DNA of 64,000 bases, from assembly GCF_019511525.1 (NCBI RefSeq), contig NZ_JAEUAT010000004.1, positions 1 through 64,000 on the forward strand. The letters run 5' to 3'. Below are positions 34,001 to 42,540 of the stretch, in pieces (position 1 is the stretch's first letter; each line of letters begins with the position of its first letter). Under the pieces are notes generated by a model. It was not told the DNA's origin. It saw nothing but the letters and a program-made list of their open reading frames with translations, and made no database searches. The DNA comes from Rhizobium cauense (lineage in GTDB: Bacteria; Pseudomonadota; Alphaproteobacteria; Rhizobiales; Rhizobiaceae). The position numbers and the translations under genes were made by a program.

Positions 34001-36482
34001 TGACGGGAAGAACGAGGGAACGCTCAATGGCACGGCCACCGGCTTCCTGCATACGGACATAGACCGTGGCATTGAGAAGCTGGGTCGTTGCTGGCAGATC
34101 ACCGACAGTCAGTTCCGTAATACCCTCACCCTTCTCATCGAGCACGGGAAGGCCTTCGATGGTCTGGCGTGTGTCCTCGCTCGCATCCTCGTCAGCGAGG
34201 CCGAAGAAGTAACCCGGGAATGCGTCTGCCTGCCGCGTTGGCTTGATGACGACGTCGCCCTCAAGCGAAAGCCCTGCGGCTGGCGCGCCGTAGAGGTACC
34301 TGCCGTTGATTTTGATCGTCGCGGGCGTCTCAGGACCGATGACCTTAGCTTCGGTCGTGATTTCCATGTCGGTGCGATCGGGCACGAAGTCATCGACGAG
34401 GAAGGTCTTCGTGGCGATGGGAGAGCCTTTTGGGTCGGTGTGAATGTTCATCGTCCAGGTGCCGCGCATGGCGTTTTCCTGAACGGGCAGGTCGATCGCG
34501 TAACCGCCGACATTGCTGGTCTGGCTGACGACACGGCGGTCTTCGACCCCATCGGGACGCAGGAAAATGAAGGTGAGCGGCAGGTTCAAGATGGCGTTGC
34601 CATCTGTATCGCGGGCAAGCGCAACTGCATGAACAGTCTCGCCGGCGCGGTAGATGCCGCGTTCGGTCCAGCTCAAAACGTCGATGGCGCCCGGCGAGGC
34701 TCGTCCGGTTACACCGCGGTCCGAGAGGTCGAAACCAGCACGCGTCATATCAAGGAAGACGTAGTCTGCGCTGCCATTCTTCGCCGTGATCACTGCAGGC
34801 GTCAGGGCAGCCGTTGCCCGCATGAGGCCTGCCGTGAATGTCGCCTGGCCGTTCTCATCCGTTGTTGCTGTTCCGAGCACTTCGTTGTTTTTCGCCAGGA
34901 GCTGCAATTGAATGCCAGCGAGCGGCTTTGCCGAGGCGAGTGAACGGGTGAACACGTTGAGGCCATCTGTTCCCGCGTAGGTCGTGATCCCAATGTCAGA
35001 GACAACAAACCATTGTGTGGCCTGCGCATTCCAGTCCTGGCTCGGGGCGTTCTGGGCCGTTGCGGTCAGCACATAGACGCCAGGCTTGCGTTCAGGCAGC
35101 GCCTCGTCCACCGGGAAGCTGGTGACGACGTCCTTGTTCAGGTCGTTGGCAAGGTCGATCGAACCTTGCCAGACAAGCTCCCCGCTTTCATCTTCGATCC
35201 GTTGTGCGCTATAGCCGTCGAGCTGGGTAAGGAACTGCGAGCTGGTCAGAAGCGGGGCGATGCCTCGATCGCCGATGCGGTAGAGCTTTAGATTGGCGGC
35301 GGTCATATTGACCGAAACGATCGGTATTCCGCGTCGCGCCGTCGACGGCAGCACGAAGCTGTCGCCGGTAAAGCGCACGCTTGCTGTCCGGTCCTTGACG
35401 TAGATATCGAGGCTCACCGGGGCCTCGAGGACCTCGTCGACCGAAGAGGGTAGGCCAGTCCGGAAGGTGATCTTGTAGTTTTCGCTATGGGTCAGACCCT
35501 CGACGCAAACCTGCTTGTCCTTGGTTTCGAGAGCCTTGGGGGCAACCCCGTTCAGCGTCACGAAAGGCGTGTAGTCGAGGGTCTTCACAAGGGACTCGGA
35601 AAATGTCGCGCAGGCGCGCGGATTGGCGCTGTCTGTGTCAACAGTGTGTTCGGTAATCCGGAAGCCCTGTGTTGATATTAACTGCAGGAACGCTGCCTGG
35701 ACCTCCTTGGAGTCCACCAGCGCCAGGCTTGCCTTGTAGGCGTTGAGGGCGGCGCGATAATTGGTGTTCTTCTCAAGCGCAGCAGCAAGGACGGAAAGTG
35801 CCTCGGCGCGACCCGACGTCGTGCGTGTCAACTCATAGCCATTTATGGCAGCAAGCACAGCCTGTCCGTAAATGTCGCTACCGTTGTTGTCGTCGGTCTT
35901 GACGAAGCTATCACCAGCACGGGCCGCTTCCAGCCATAGATCAGCGTTTTCGGGGGAGAGAGCGAGCGCACTGCGGAAGGACTTTACCGCATCGATGGCA
36001 TTGCCTGCTGTCAGGTCGAGGCGCCCGTTGGCGATCAGACTATCGGCGCTCTGGCCCTGCTGATCGTCGGCCACTTCAAGATTTGTCTTGTCATCGCGCG
36101 CTTGCTGGATCACATCGCCGGAGAGGAAACTGAGACGAGGGGCAGCGCCGATGTCTGGCTCTGGTTTTGCGGCAGCCGTCGTCTCGACGATCTTGCCCGC
36201 AATGGCACCGGGGAAGGCATTCATCGTTTTGAAGTCGGACTTCAGGAAGCACCATTTCACCTTCGGATTATAGGTGAAGGCCTTGCAGGACCTGTCACCG
36301 ATGCAGGATGCCTTGCACTGATCCAGTGTGAGATTCTGTTCGGTGCGCAGATCGAAGCCGAAGTAATCAGCGTCCTGAATTGTTTGTATCTCACGCTTTG
36401 CGTCCGCGCCGAAGGCTGGAAGGCTCACGGAGATAGATGAAAGGACAATGGCGGTGATGGCAAAAAACGCGCGTACGGGCAT
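31002..36482 (-). CDS. Bacterial alpha-2-macroglobulin with N-terminal PAN domain
   Basis: This 1826-residue exported protein starts with a signal peptide (MPVRAFFAITAIVLSSISVS), followed by a PAN/Apple-like domain with paired cysteines (LDQCKASCIGDRSCKAF, about 50-110), a helical repeat region, many macroglobulin beta domains and a thioester motif CAEQ (about residue 1375, in YPFGCAEQTTS). It traps proteases through conformational change and covalent thioester capture in the periplasm. The start at 36482 is chosen because the signal peptide begins there and a G-rich ribosome site precedes it. The stop overlaps the pbpC start, forming the classic yfhM-pbpC unit. Confidence 0.95.
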   Translation of the reverse strand: MPVRAFFAITAIVLSSISVSLPAFGADAKREIQTIQDADYFGFDLRTEQNLTLDQCKASCIGDRSCKAFTYNPKVKWCFLKSDFKTMNAFPGAIAGKIVETTAAAKPEPDIGAAPRLSFLSGDVIQQARDDKTNLEVADDQQGQSADSLIANGRLDLTAGNAIDAVKSFRSALALSPENADLWLEAARAGDSFVKTDDNNGSDIYGQAVLAAINGYELTRTTSGRAEALSVLAAALEKNTNYRAALNAYKASLALVDSKEVQAAFLQLISTQGFRITEHTVDTDSANPRACATFSESLVKTLDYTPFVTLNGVAPKALETKDKQVCVEGLTHSENYKITFRTGLPSSVDEVLEAPVSLDIYVKDRTASVRFTGDSFVLPSTARRGIPIVSVNMTAANLKLYRIGDRGIAPLLTSSQFLTQLDGYSAQRIEDESGELVWQGSIDLANDLNKDVVTSFPVDEALPERKPGVYVLTATAQNAPSQDWNAQATQWFVVSDIGITTYAGTDGLNVFTRSLASAKPLAGIQLQLLAKNNEVLGTATTDENGQATFTAGLMRATAALTPAVITAKNGSADYVFLDMTRAGFDLSDRGVTGRASPGAIDVLSWTERGIYRAGETVHAVALARDTDGNAILNLPLTFIFLRPDGVEDRRVVSQTSNVGGYAIDLPVQENAMRGTWTMNIHTDPKGSPIATKTFLVDDFVPDRTDMEITTEAKVIGPETPATIKINGRYLYGAPAAGLSLEGDVVIKPTRQADAFPGYFFGLADEDASEDTRQTIEGLPVLDEKGEGITELTVGDLPATTQLLNATVYVRMQEAGGRAIERSLVLPVKNEGPAIGIKPEFSGDLGENSIANFTVIGVDAGGSRQAMSGLRWKLYKLNRDYQWYRDGTAWKYEPIYTAEQVANGNIDASVDGGKISSAVAWGQYRLEVESTETDGPVSSVEFDAGWFVQATSTETPDGLEIALDKDSYKVGETAKLKVSSRYAGELMIAAGTESLVAVQNAPVGENGGEVDIPVTSDWGAGAYVTATLFRPGDAQDSHMPMRAIGVKWLKVDPVDRALQVAIDAPEKMLPRAPLPITLAVAGAGANEDAYVTVAAVDVGILNLTRYEPPNPEDWYFGQRQLGLEIRDLYGRLIDGSLGATGKLRTGGDGGAVALQGSPPTQKLVAFFSGPVKLGADGKALVTFDMPQFNGTARVIAVAWSKTGVGHATKDVVIRDPVVVTASMPRFLAPGDTSELRLDIANTDAPAGDFKLTVAGNEAVDIAQASQTIRLEAGAKSALTLAVTAKQPGNGSVSINLSDAAGLSLDQTVEVPVRPAVLPMTERRVLAFNPGTKLTIDKALLADSVLPGASVSVSVTRSAAFDIPALMMSLDRYPFGCAEQTTSRALPLLYLSELARQAGLDDDADIKKRVQDAIYRVLSYQASAGSFGLWGPDSGDLWLDSYVTDFLTRAREQKYDVPDRAFVQALENLQNALSYDVNVKDQGDQIAYALYVLARNKKAAISDLRYYADTMINDFPTPLAKAHIAAALALYGDATRSRNIFVDALQMSEQSLITRVNLSRTDYGSILRDGAAILALAAESRPVPPVVPELAKSVAKEWNRSKYTSTQEQAWMLLAARAIQGGDDSIRIDVNGALHNGAYMAKMSGEALMGNALTLTNQTGEPVSAVVTTVAAPVVPPPAGGDGFAIERTYYTMDGEPANVTEAKQNQRYVVVLHITESNNWPSRIVVTDLLPAGFQIDNPSLVDSAQLTNFDWIGEVTAAHTEFRTDRFVAAFNRSADDNREINVAYVVRAVTPGTYDHPAAVVEDMYRPVLSARTATGKMEVTAAQP

Positions 36483-36625
36483 TGGTCCCCCCAAGATGCT
36501 GGCGCAAATCCGCTGCACTCTCCGCACTCCATGGGCGGTTGTCAACTCGAGCACAACCGAGTCGTGGGGCGTGCCAAACTGGAGCAAGGTGCTTTTGTCG
36601 TCGAGCCGAGCCGAATCCTGCTTCG

Positions 36626-37201
36626 CTAGCTCGAGGCACGATTAGTCCTCCCCTTTTGTGCGTTTACTCGTCGCCATTCGCTAGCAAGCAGAACCATACC
36701 TATCCCGGCTATCTCCAGGATCCAGTTCCACTCGAAGCCCAAGTAGCGGTTGCTGATGAAGCGGTCAAAATGGTTGAAAGATGCCGTGCGGATTATCACG
36801 TACGCGAGTACGAACGTTGAACCGACCAAGGCAAGCCGCGCTTGAAATGGAGACTTTCTGGCTCGGGAAGCAATTGCTGGGGTCGCGGCCAGACAAAAGA
36901 CCACAGCGACAACAGTGAAGATGGCTTGCAGCGTCCGACGTTGCTCATACCAGCCACCCGATCTCGAGACGACCCTGCCCATTTCCATCAGAGCAGACTG
37001 AAGGTCAAGCTGCTTATTTATACCGAGAAAGAGAAAAGCAACGGAGATGACGCGCCAAAGGCCGACATCCGAATAGCGGGTTTGCTTCTCAAGGCAGACA
37101 GCCCCCGCAGTTCTCCAGCAGTTGATGCTCGCAATCAGGTACAAGACAGCTGCAATCCATCCGCTAACCGTTGGGTCGCCAATCCCAGGGTGCCAATTCA
37201 T
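36626..37201 (-). CDS. Hypothetical multi-pass membrane protein
   Basis: I do not recognise the family. The 191-residue product has about five hydrophobic segments: SGWIAAVLYLIASINCW, VGLWRVISVAFLFLGINK, LQAIFTVVAVVFCLAATPAI, LVGSTFVLAYVIIRTASF and WILEIAGIGMVLLASEW. The loop SFNHFDRFISNRYLGFEWNW is rich in aromatic residues. ATG at 37201 is preferred to a TTG at 37219. The gene is on the same strand as the macroglobulin gene, ending 143 nt before it; a functional link is not evident. Confidence 0.7.
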   Translation of the reverse strand: MNWHPGIGDPTVSGWIAAVLYLIASINCWRTAGAVCLEKQTRYSDVGLWRVISVAFLFLGINKQLDLQSALMEMGRVVSRSGGWYEQRRTLQAIFTVVAVVFCLAATPAIASRARKSPFQARLALVGSTFVLAYVIIRTASFNHFDRFISNRYLGFEWNWILEIAGIGMVLLASEWRRVNAQKGRTNRASS

Positions 37202-37703
37202 GCTCAAAGCTCTGTCCAAAATGATGTTGAGGCCATCGAAATTGTAGAATTTTGCTGTCTGCTCGAATTTTGCCCAGTCCCACTTTAGAGGTAATTATTG
37301 ACGTCAGGACCCCAAGTCTCATGGGGAAAAATTCTTTAATCCTTCGATATCAATGGTCGTGGTGGATAAGAGCCGCCTCTTTCTGCAACGCCTGTAACCT
37401 GTTCTAGGTTGTCGTTATTCGTAATAACTGCCTTGGATTGTGGTGAGGTGGTCGGTGTCTGTGGTGCGAAACCTGCGTTTTGCAGGGTTTTATCCTTCTG
37501 GATAACCGGTTGATATCCCGGCAGAATTTTAGAGGCCTTACGGACATTGCGGTTCGTGTTAACAATTTGTCAATGTTAACAACGATTTGCCGCTAAACTA
37601 TTTCGCTCCAGTGCGGAACATATCGCCACAAGCCCCGTTATTTATCCGCCAACATACAGTTGGGCCTAACCAGTTTCCTGGAATGAATGAACAGGGATGA
37701 TTT
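37202..37703. other. AT-rich intergenic region upstream of the single-domain regulator
   Basis: No gene is visible. It holds a hairpin (AAACCTGC/GCAGGGTTT with one bulged G, 37469-37490), a direct repeat GTTAACAA (37558-37565 and 37575-37582, 17 nt apart) which could be an operator, and the EcfG-type promoter described separately. Confidence 0.55.
37615..37639 (+). promoter_or_regulatory. Sigma-EcfG (RpoE2)-type promoter
   Basis: GGAAC (37615-37619) and CGTT (37636-37639) are separated by 16 nt, matching the GGAAC-N16/17-cGTT consensus of the alphaproteobacterial general stress sigma factor. It lies 64 nt upstream of the single-domain response regulator. Confidence 0.75.
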
Positions 37704-38114
37704 ATGGACAGTCGTGTCGAAACCAAATCGCGGATGGACGAGCTCGCTACTCAAGGCGTATTGATCGTTGAGGACGAGTTCTTGATAGCCGTCGACCTTG
37801 AATCGATTGTCAAGGACATGGGGCTCGATGTCGTCGGACTTGCAAGCGACAAGGAGCAAGCAATGAGACTGGCTCCTTGCGCGGATATCGCGTTTGTCGA
37901 TGTAAACCTCGCTGACGGAGCGACAGGGCCTGATATCGGGCGACGTCTCGTCGAGGAGTTCGGCGTGACGGTGGTTTTCATGACCGGCAATCCCGAAGCA
38001 GTCGCCGGGCGGTTGCAGGGAGCACTTGGCGTCGTCAGCAAGCCAACGACGCCTTCGATCGTGCAGAACTCGCTAAGGCATGCACTTGAGGCCCGAGCCA
38101 CGGCAAGCCGGTAG
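37704..38114 (+). CDS. Single-domain response regulator under general-stress control
   Basis: This 136-residue protein is a lone receiver domain with an acidic pocket (VEDE, 22-25), phosphoacceptor Asp66 (AFVDVNLADG), a switch Thr in VVFMTGNPE and Lys in VVSKPTTP. The motif around the switch resembles the FAT GUY group of single-domain regulators (for example SdrG and MrrA), which feed phosphate into the PhyR-NepR-EcfG general stress pathway in alphaproteobacteria. The EcfG-type promoter upstream supports a role in that circuit, although no PhyR, NepR or EcfG gene is in this window. It converges with uxuA, leaving one base between stop codons. Confidence 0.9.
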   Translation: MDSRVETKSRMDELATQGVLIVEDEFLIAVDLESIVKDMGLDVVGLASDKEQAMRLAPCADIAFVDVNLADGATGPDIGRRLVEEFGVTVVFMTGNPEAVAGRLQGALGVVSKPTTPSIVQNSLRHALEARATASR

Positions 38115-38115
38115 C

Positions 38116-39303
38116 CTACGCAGCCTGAACGTCAAGCTGGTCCACCGCTGCAATCACACCCCTCAGTTCCGCCAGGCCTTTGAGCCTGCCTATGCACGAG
38201 TAACCCGGATTGACCTTCTTCGTCTGATCGTCGATCAGAAGGTGGCCATGGTCGGGACGCATCGGAATGACGCTGTCCGTCCTGCCGGATGCCGCCCGAC
38301 GGCGCTCCTCGCGGCGAAGGACCGAGATCAGTGACACCATGTTGACGTCGCCAGCAAGATGTTCTGATTCTATGAAAGAGCCATCGGGCTCCTTGCTCAC
38401 GTTGCGCAGGTGGGCGAAATGGATCCGCTCAGCAAAGCGGTCAGCAATGGCAACCACGTCGTTGCCATGGCGCGAGCCATAGGACCCGGCACAAAGGGTT
38501 ATGCCATTGGCCGTGTGATCGACCGCTGCCAAAAGGACATCTAGATCTTCCGTCTTCGAGACGACGCGAGGCAGCCCGAACAGCGAGAATGGCGGGTCGT
38601 CCGGATGGATTGCAAGGCGAACATTGTTTTCGACAGCGACTGGCACGACCTCCTTGAGGAACTCGACGAGATTGCTGCGCATATCGTCGTCCGAAAGGTC
38701 GTCAAAGGACGTGATGTGTCTGCGGATCGTTTCGCGGGTATAACTGTCCTCGCCACCCGGCAAACCGGCGATGATGTTCCTTTCCAGGGTTTCCACATCG
38801 TGTTCGCTCATGCCCTCCAGCCGCTTGCGAGCGGCTTCGACAAGGGCTCCTTCATAACCTGCTTCCGCACCAGGACGTTTAAGTACGAAGGCATCGTATG
38901 CAATGAAATCGATCATGTCGAAGCGAAGAGCCAGTCCGCCGACCGGGGTAGGGTAGAGTAGATTGGTGCGCGTCCAGTCAACGACCGGCATGAAATTGTA
39001 GCATACGACGGGCACGCCGCCCTTGCCGAGGTTGGCGAGGCTTTGCTTCCACGCGTCGACATAGCGGCGCCAGTTCTCGTTGCGCAGTTTGATGGCGGAG
39101 TTGACGGGAATGGACTCGCAGACTGACCAGACCATGCCGGCATTGCGGACAAGCGCCATCCGCTCGGCAATATCATCCGGGGTCCAGACACGGCCATCAT
39201 AAAGATGGTGGAGGGCTGTCACGATACCATGCGCACCTGCCTGACGGGCGTGCGACAGCGTGACTGGGTCCTGCGGTCCAAACCAGCGCCAACTCTCGAG
39301 CAT
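38116..39303 (-). CDS. uxuA: D-mannonate dehydratase
   Basis: UxuA dehydrates D-mannonate to 2-keto-3-deoxygluconate in glucuronate and fructuronate catabolism. The 395-residue length is that of the family, and the sequence opens MLESWRWFGPQDPVTLSHARQAGA, a typical start, with conserved NFMPVVDWTRT and the C-terminal RPDHGHLL motif that carries metal-binding residues. ATG at 39303, preceded by GGGGGAT, is preferred over an upstream frame extension to 39381. It is transcribed divergently from a GntR regulator and an SDR, which together form a hexuronate module. Control by the GntR protein through shared repeats is likely. Confidence 0.96.
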   Translation of the reverse strand: MLESWRWFGPQDPVTLSHARQAGAHGIVTALHHLYDGRVWTPDDIAERMALVRNAGMVWSVCESIPVNSAIKLRNENWRRYVDAWKQSLANLGKGGVPVVCYNFMPVVDWTRTNLLYPTPVGGLALRFDMIDFIAYDAFVLKRPGAEAGYEGALVEAARKRLEGMSEHDVETLERNIIAGLPGGEDSYTRETIRRHITSFDDLSDDDMRSNLVEFLKEVVPVAVENNVRLAIHPDDPPFSLFGLPRVVSKTEDLDVLLAAVDHTANGITLCAGSYGSRHGNDVVAIADRFAERIHFAHLRNVSKEPDGSFIESEHLAGDVNMVSLISVLRREERRRAASGRTDSVIPMRPDHGHLLIDDQTKKVNPGYSCIGRLKGLAELRGVIAAVDQLDVQAA

Positions 39304-39315
39304 TTCATCCCCCGT

Positions 39316-39400
39316 ATTAAATGTTGGGCAATTAAGCGCTGTATTGTTGTAAAGAGCCAGAGAAGAACGATACATTGCCAAATTAAGTCCAACATATTAG
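39316..39400. promoter_or_regulatory. Divergent promoter region with two inverted CCAACAT repeats
   Basis: ATGTTGG (39321-39327) and CCAACAT (39389-39395) occur with AT-rich flanks (TTAAT/ATTAA type) in opposite orientations between uxuA and the GntR gene. Copies run from 39316 to 39335 and 39381 to 39400. They are candidate operators of the GntR/FadR regulator. Confidence 0.45.
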
Positions 39401-39425
39401 CTTTGCGGAAACGGAGGTCGTTGGA

Positions 39426-40103
39426 ATGGAGACAAGCAGTCGCGGCTCGGCAGTCGATGATGTCGTCCGACAAATCCGGCTTCTCATCCGTGAGCGCGGT
39501 CTTGGAGTGGGCGATGTATTGCCGAGCGAGGCTGAGCTGGCAGAAATGTTCGATTCGAGCCGTAATACTGTGCGCGAGGCCTTCCGCACGTTGAAAGCAT
39601 ATGGTGTTGCCGAATCCAGGCAGAAGGTTGGCGCGGTTCTGACTGACCAGCATCAGAATGCGATGCGCGACCTTTTCTCCTTTGCCATGGAGATTTCAGT
39701 TGATGCATTTCGCGATATACAGGGATATCGGCGACTGACGGAGATGAACCTTTTCGATCTTCTCTCCGAACACCTCACAGAAGCGGCCTTGACTGAACTG
39801 GAAACAGTTAACGCGGCGATCCTGACAGCGGAGGACGCTGAGCGCGCATCAGAGCTCGATTTCCAGTTTCACCGCCTGCTGGTGGATGCGGCTGGGAATC
39901 GCACGATGTCGGAGACCTACGGAATGCTGAAACCGGTCATTCAGCGGCTGATGCTGGCAGGAAAATCGCAGCGACTGGCGTTGCAGACGGTTGTCGTCGA
40001 ACACAAGGACATCCTCCAGGCGCTCCGCTGTCGCGACCGGATCGGCTTCGTCTATCACATGGATCGACATTTGAGTGCGGGCCTCGAGTTTATTTCCGAA
40101 TAA
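39426..40103 (+). CDS. GntR/FadR-family regulator of the hexuronate module
   Basis: The 225-residue protein has an N-terminal winged helix (DDVVRQIRLLIRERGLGVGDVLPSEAELAEMF with SSRNTVREAFRTL) and a C-terminal FCD-type helical domain (about 85-220) with a metal-binding style of His/Asp residues (LDFQFHRLLVDAAGN). Such regulators bind sugar acids and control uronate genes (UxuR, ExuR, KdgR types). GGAGG lies 8 nt before the ATG. It is followed 25 nt later by an SDR gene and faces uxuA, making it the probable repressor of both. Confidence 0.92.
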   Translation: METSSRGSAVDDVVRQIRLLIRERGLGVGDVLPSEAELAEMFDSSRNTVREAFRTLKAYGVAESRQKVGAVLTDQHQNAMRDLFSFAMEISVDAFRDIQGYRRLTEMNLFDLLSEHLTEAALTELETVNAAILTAEDAERASELDFQFHRLLVDAAGNRTMSETYGMLKPVIQRLMLAGKSQRLALQTVVVEHKDILQALRCRDRIGFVYHMDRHLSAGLEFISE

Positions 40104-40128
40104 CGCGATAAGAGCATGGAGAGCCTTT

Positions 40129-40914
40129 ATGGGAGAATTCAGCGGCAAGGTTGCGATCGTCACGGGGACGTCAGGGATCGGACGCGCGATTGCATTGTAT
40201 CTTGCACGGGAGGGTGCCTCCGTTGCCTCGCTTGGAATTGATAGTGGGGCGAACGGAGAGTTTGAGGAGATTGCTGTCGCAGCTGGGTTGCGGATACGCG
40301 TGATCCATGCCGATGTCTCGGCGCCTGCAAGCGTCCGTGACGCTTTTGCACAAGTCGTAGCTGACTTTGGCGGTATCGACATTATCGTCAATTCGGCGGC
40401 CGTGCATCCCTATGGCAATGCCACGAATACGCCCTTCGAGACCTTCATGCATTGCATGGCTGTCAATGTCGGGTCCATTCATCTGACAGCGGAGCACGGC
40501 GTCCCGGAGATGCGTAAACGTGGGGGCGGCGTGATCATCAATATCTCAAGTGTGCAGGGGTTTGCGTGCCAGCGCGGTGTTTCGGCCTATGTCGCGTCGA
40601 AGGGCGCGATCCACGCGCTAACAAGGGCAATGGCGATCGATTTTGCCGATGACCGGATTCGGGTCGTATCGATCAGTCCTGGCTCGGTACGCACACCGAT
40701 CCTTGAACTGGCGGCACGCATGTTCGAGGGAGAGGATGCGGACGTCGATGCCGTCTTTGAACGTTTCGGCGAAGCACATCCGCTTGGCCGCATCGGGGAG
40801 CCGGAAGAGGTTGCTTCGCTCGCGGCCTTTCTCGCGTCCGACAAGGCCGCATTCATTACCGGCTCAGATCACCGCATTGATGGGGGATTAACGGCTGGCA
40901 TTGGAGTGAGATGA
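40129..40914 (+). CDS. Short-chain dehydrogenase, probable D-mannonate/fructuronate oxidoreductase role
   Basis: This 261-residue SDR has the cofactor motif TGTSGIG (12-18), the NSAA segment near 88-91 and catalytic Ser140/141, Tyr154 and Lys158 (YVASK). Classical SDRs use NAD(P)H to interconvert alcohols and ketones. Because it lies in an operon with the GntR regulator and opposite uxuA, it probably supplies the fructuronate-to-mannonate step normally done by UxuB; that function is inferred from context only. GGAGAG precedes the ATG. A 10-bp hairpin lies three bases after the stop. Confidence 0.9.
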   Translation: MGEFSGKVAIVTGTSGIGRAIALYLAREGASVASLGIDSGANGEFEEIAVAAGLRIRVIHADVSAPASVRDAFAQVVADFGGIDIIVNSAAVHPYGNATNTPFETFMHCMAVNVGSIHLTAEHGVPEMRKRGGGVIINISSVQGFACQRGVSAYVASKGAIHALTRAMAIDFADDRIRVVSISPGSVRTPILELAARMFEGEDADVDAVFERFGEAHPLGRIGEPEEVASLAAFLASDKAAFITGSDHRIDGGLTAGIGVR

Positions 40915-40916
40915 AG

Positions 40917-40940
40917 GCTGCCCGGTCCTGACCGGGCAGC
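40917..40940. terminator. Bidirectional hairpin between the SDR and HupE genes
   Basis: GCTGCCCGGT and ACCGGGCAGC form a perfect 10-bp stem with a 4-nt loop, located between two converging genes. There is no U tract, so termination efficiency is uncertain. Confidence 0.6.
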
Positions 40941-40946
40941 TAAGTG

Positions 40947-41549
40947 TCAGACCAGACCAGTGAACAGCGCTACACCAGCCAGCGCGGCGATCCCGCCGGC
41001 CGAACGCATCACAATTGCTCCCTTCTGCTCGCTGACCTTGCCAATCAGGAAGCCTGCAGCAATGCCGGCAATGTGCAATGCTGCCGTTGCCAGCATGAAA
41101 CCCGCTGCATAGGCAAGGCCTCCGGCCGCGGCCGGCATTTCCGAGCCGTGCGCGTGACCATGAAAGATCGCGAACAGGCCAACAACGCCCGCCATGATAG
41201 CGACCGGAGCCTTGATTCCCAACGCGACGACGGCTCCAAGCACGATGACGGAAAAGGCAATTCCGGCCTCGACGAAAGGAACGGCGATGCCCATCATGCC
41301 GAGTGTGCCGCCAACGGCCATCACGGTCACGAAGGTTGCCGGGACAAGCCAAAGTGCGCGACCTCCAAGCTGCCATGCAAGGATCCCGACGAGAACCATG
41401 GCGAGAACGTGATCGAGGCCTGAGATCGGGTGGCTGAAGCCGTGAACGAAGCCAACAGTTTGTCCGACCCCGGTGTGTGCGAAAGCCAGGGAGGGCGCAA
41501 GGACGCAGGCGGCAAGCGCGGCGTTAAATTTGGTGGTCTTTGAAAACAT
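40947..41549 (-). CDS. HupE/UreJ-family membrane protein
   Basis: The 200-residue protein has a signal-like N terminus (TKFNAALAACVLAPSLAFAH) and six hydrophobic segments, with the characteristic GFVHGFSHPISGLDHVLAM motif and later HGHAHGSE. HupE/UreJ proteins are metal (usually nickel) permeases. Because it lies next to copC, copD and PCu(A)C on the same strand, 118 nt after copD, copper or another metal cannot be excluded as substrate. No hydrogenase or urease gene is in the window. Confidence 0.88.
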   Translation of the reverse strand: MFSKTTKFNAALAACVLAPSLAFAHTGVGQTVGFVHGFSHPISGLDHVLAMVLVGILAWQLGGRALWLVPATFVTVMAVGGTLGMMGIAVPFVEAGIAFSVIVLGAVVALGIKAPVAIMAGVVGLFAIFHGHAHGSEMPAAAGGLAYAAGFMLATAALHIAGIAAGFLIGKVSEQKGAIVMRSAGGIAALAGVALFTGLV

Positions 41550-41667
41550 GTGTGCCCCTGATTATCTGCAAATATCAGGGCGGAAAATGGCACGACGAGT
41601 TCGTGGGATAAAGCAAAAAATCGGAGCCACCGTCATTTGACGTAGATCATCCGGGTGCCGCTGACGC

Positions 41668-42540
41668 TCAGATCGGTTGCAGCGTGCCGAGCACGGCAAC
41701 AAGGCCGAGAACGGCAAAGCCCAGCGCTAGTTCTGCGGTGGTCACGCGGATCAAGGGTCGAAGCGACGGATTGCGCGCGAGCCGCGGCACAAGGAGGTAA
41801 CGATTGGTGAGCGCAAGTGCGACGAGGAGGCATACGAACAGAATCTTGACGCTGAGCAGAAGCTGGTAGTTGAGCCGCCAATCCAGGGGAGGGGATCCGA
41901 CGATCAGGATCGTATTGATGATTCCGGTCGCAATCACCACTGCGACCGCCACATGTCCGGCGGACGAAAATCGCATCAGTGCTGCGCGTGCGGCCTTCTG
42001 CCATCGTGTATCGCGGAGCATCGCTAATGTCACCAGGACGGGCGCCAGTCCCCCGATCCAGAAGCCGCCAGACAGGAGATGGAGGCCATCGTTCAGCCGG
42101 TGCAGCGCCCGTAGCCAGCCGCTGTTCATTGCGGCATGGCCGCTGATTGTCAGAGTAACCAGCAGCAATCCGGCGATGATCGCGGAGATCCGGTTCCCCA
42201 AACGCATCAGACACGACGCTATCAGTAGAACCGCGGCGCAGGCTTGAAGGATCCAGGCCTGCCCGACATTAGTGTCGGTCAGAATGGACAGTAGCATGTC
42301 AGGCTTTAGCGCATCGGCCCAACCTTCCCCGATCGTTGCCGCGCGCAGAGGCAACATCGATACAGTCGTGCCAGTGATCAGGAATAGCGCGAAGGTGAGC
42401 CAGTTCCGAAGTCGCTGGAAGACTGGTTGAGCGAGCTCTGCTGGTATTAGCCAGGATAGGCAGGCAAATACCCCCCAAAGGAAGATGGCGGAGCTATCAA
42501 ACAGGAAGCGGCACAGGACAAGTGCAGCGTCTGGTGTCAC
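41668..42540 (-). CDS. copD: CopD-type copper import membrane protein
   Basis: The 290-residue integral membrane protein has about eight hydrophobic segments and a conserved SGHAAMNSGWLRALHRLNDGLHLLSGGFWIGGL stretch with the histidines and tryptophan characteristic of CopD. With CopC it brings copper across the inner membrane. The start is a GTG that overlaps the CopC stop (GTGA), so the genes are translationally coupled. A copper operon made of a DUF2946-like protein, PCu(A)C, CopC and CopD is apparent; cytochrome oxidase or other cuproenzymes would be the beneficiaries. Confidence 0.92.
   Translation of the reverse strand: MTPDAALVLCRFLFDSSAIFLWGVFACLSWLIPAELAQPVFQRLRNWLTFALFLITGTTVSMLPLRAATIGEGWADALKPDMLLSILTDTNVGQAWILQACAAVLLIASCLMRLGNRISAIIAGLLLVTLTISGHAAMNSGWLRALHRLNDGLHLLSGGFWIGGLAPVLVTLAMLRDTRWQKAARAALMRFSSAGHVAVAVVIATGIINTILIVGSPPLDWRLNYQLLLSVKILFVCLLVALALTNRYLLVPRLARNPSLRPLIRVTTAELALGFAVLGLVAVLGTLQPI

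Noticed and set aside
33372..34943. 523-codon frame antisense to the alpha-2-macroglobulin gene
   Set aside because: It overlaps a well-supported gene completely and shows no recognisable protein family.
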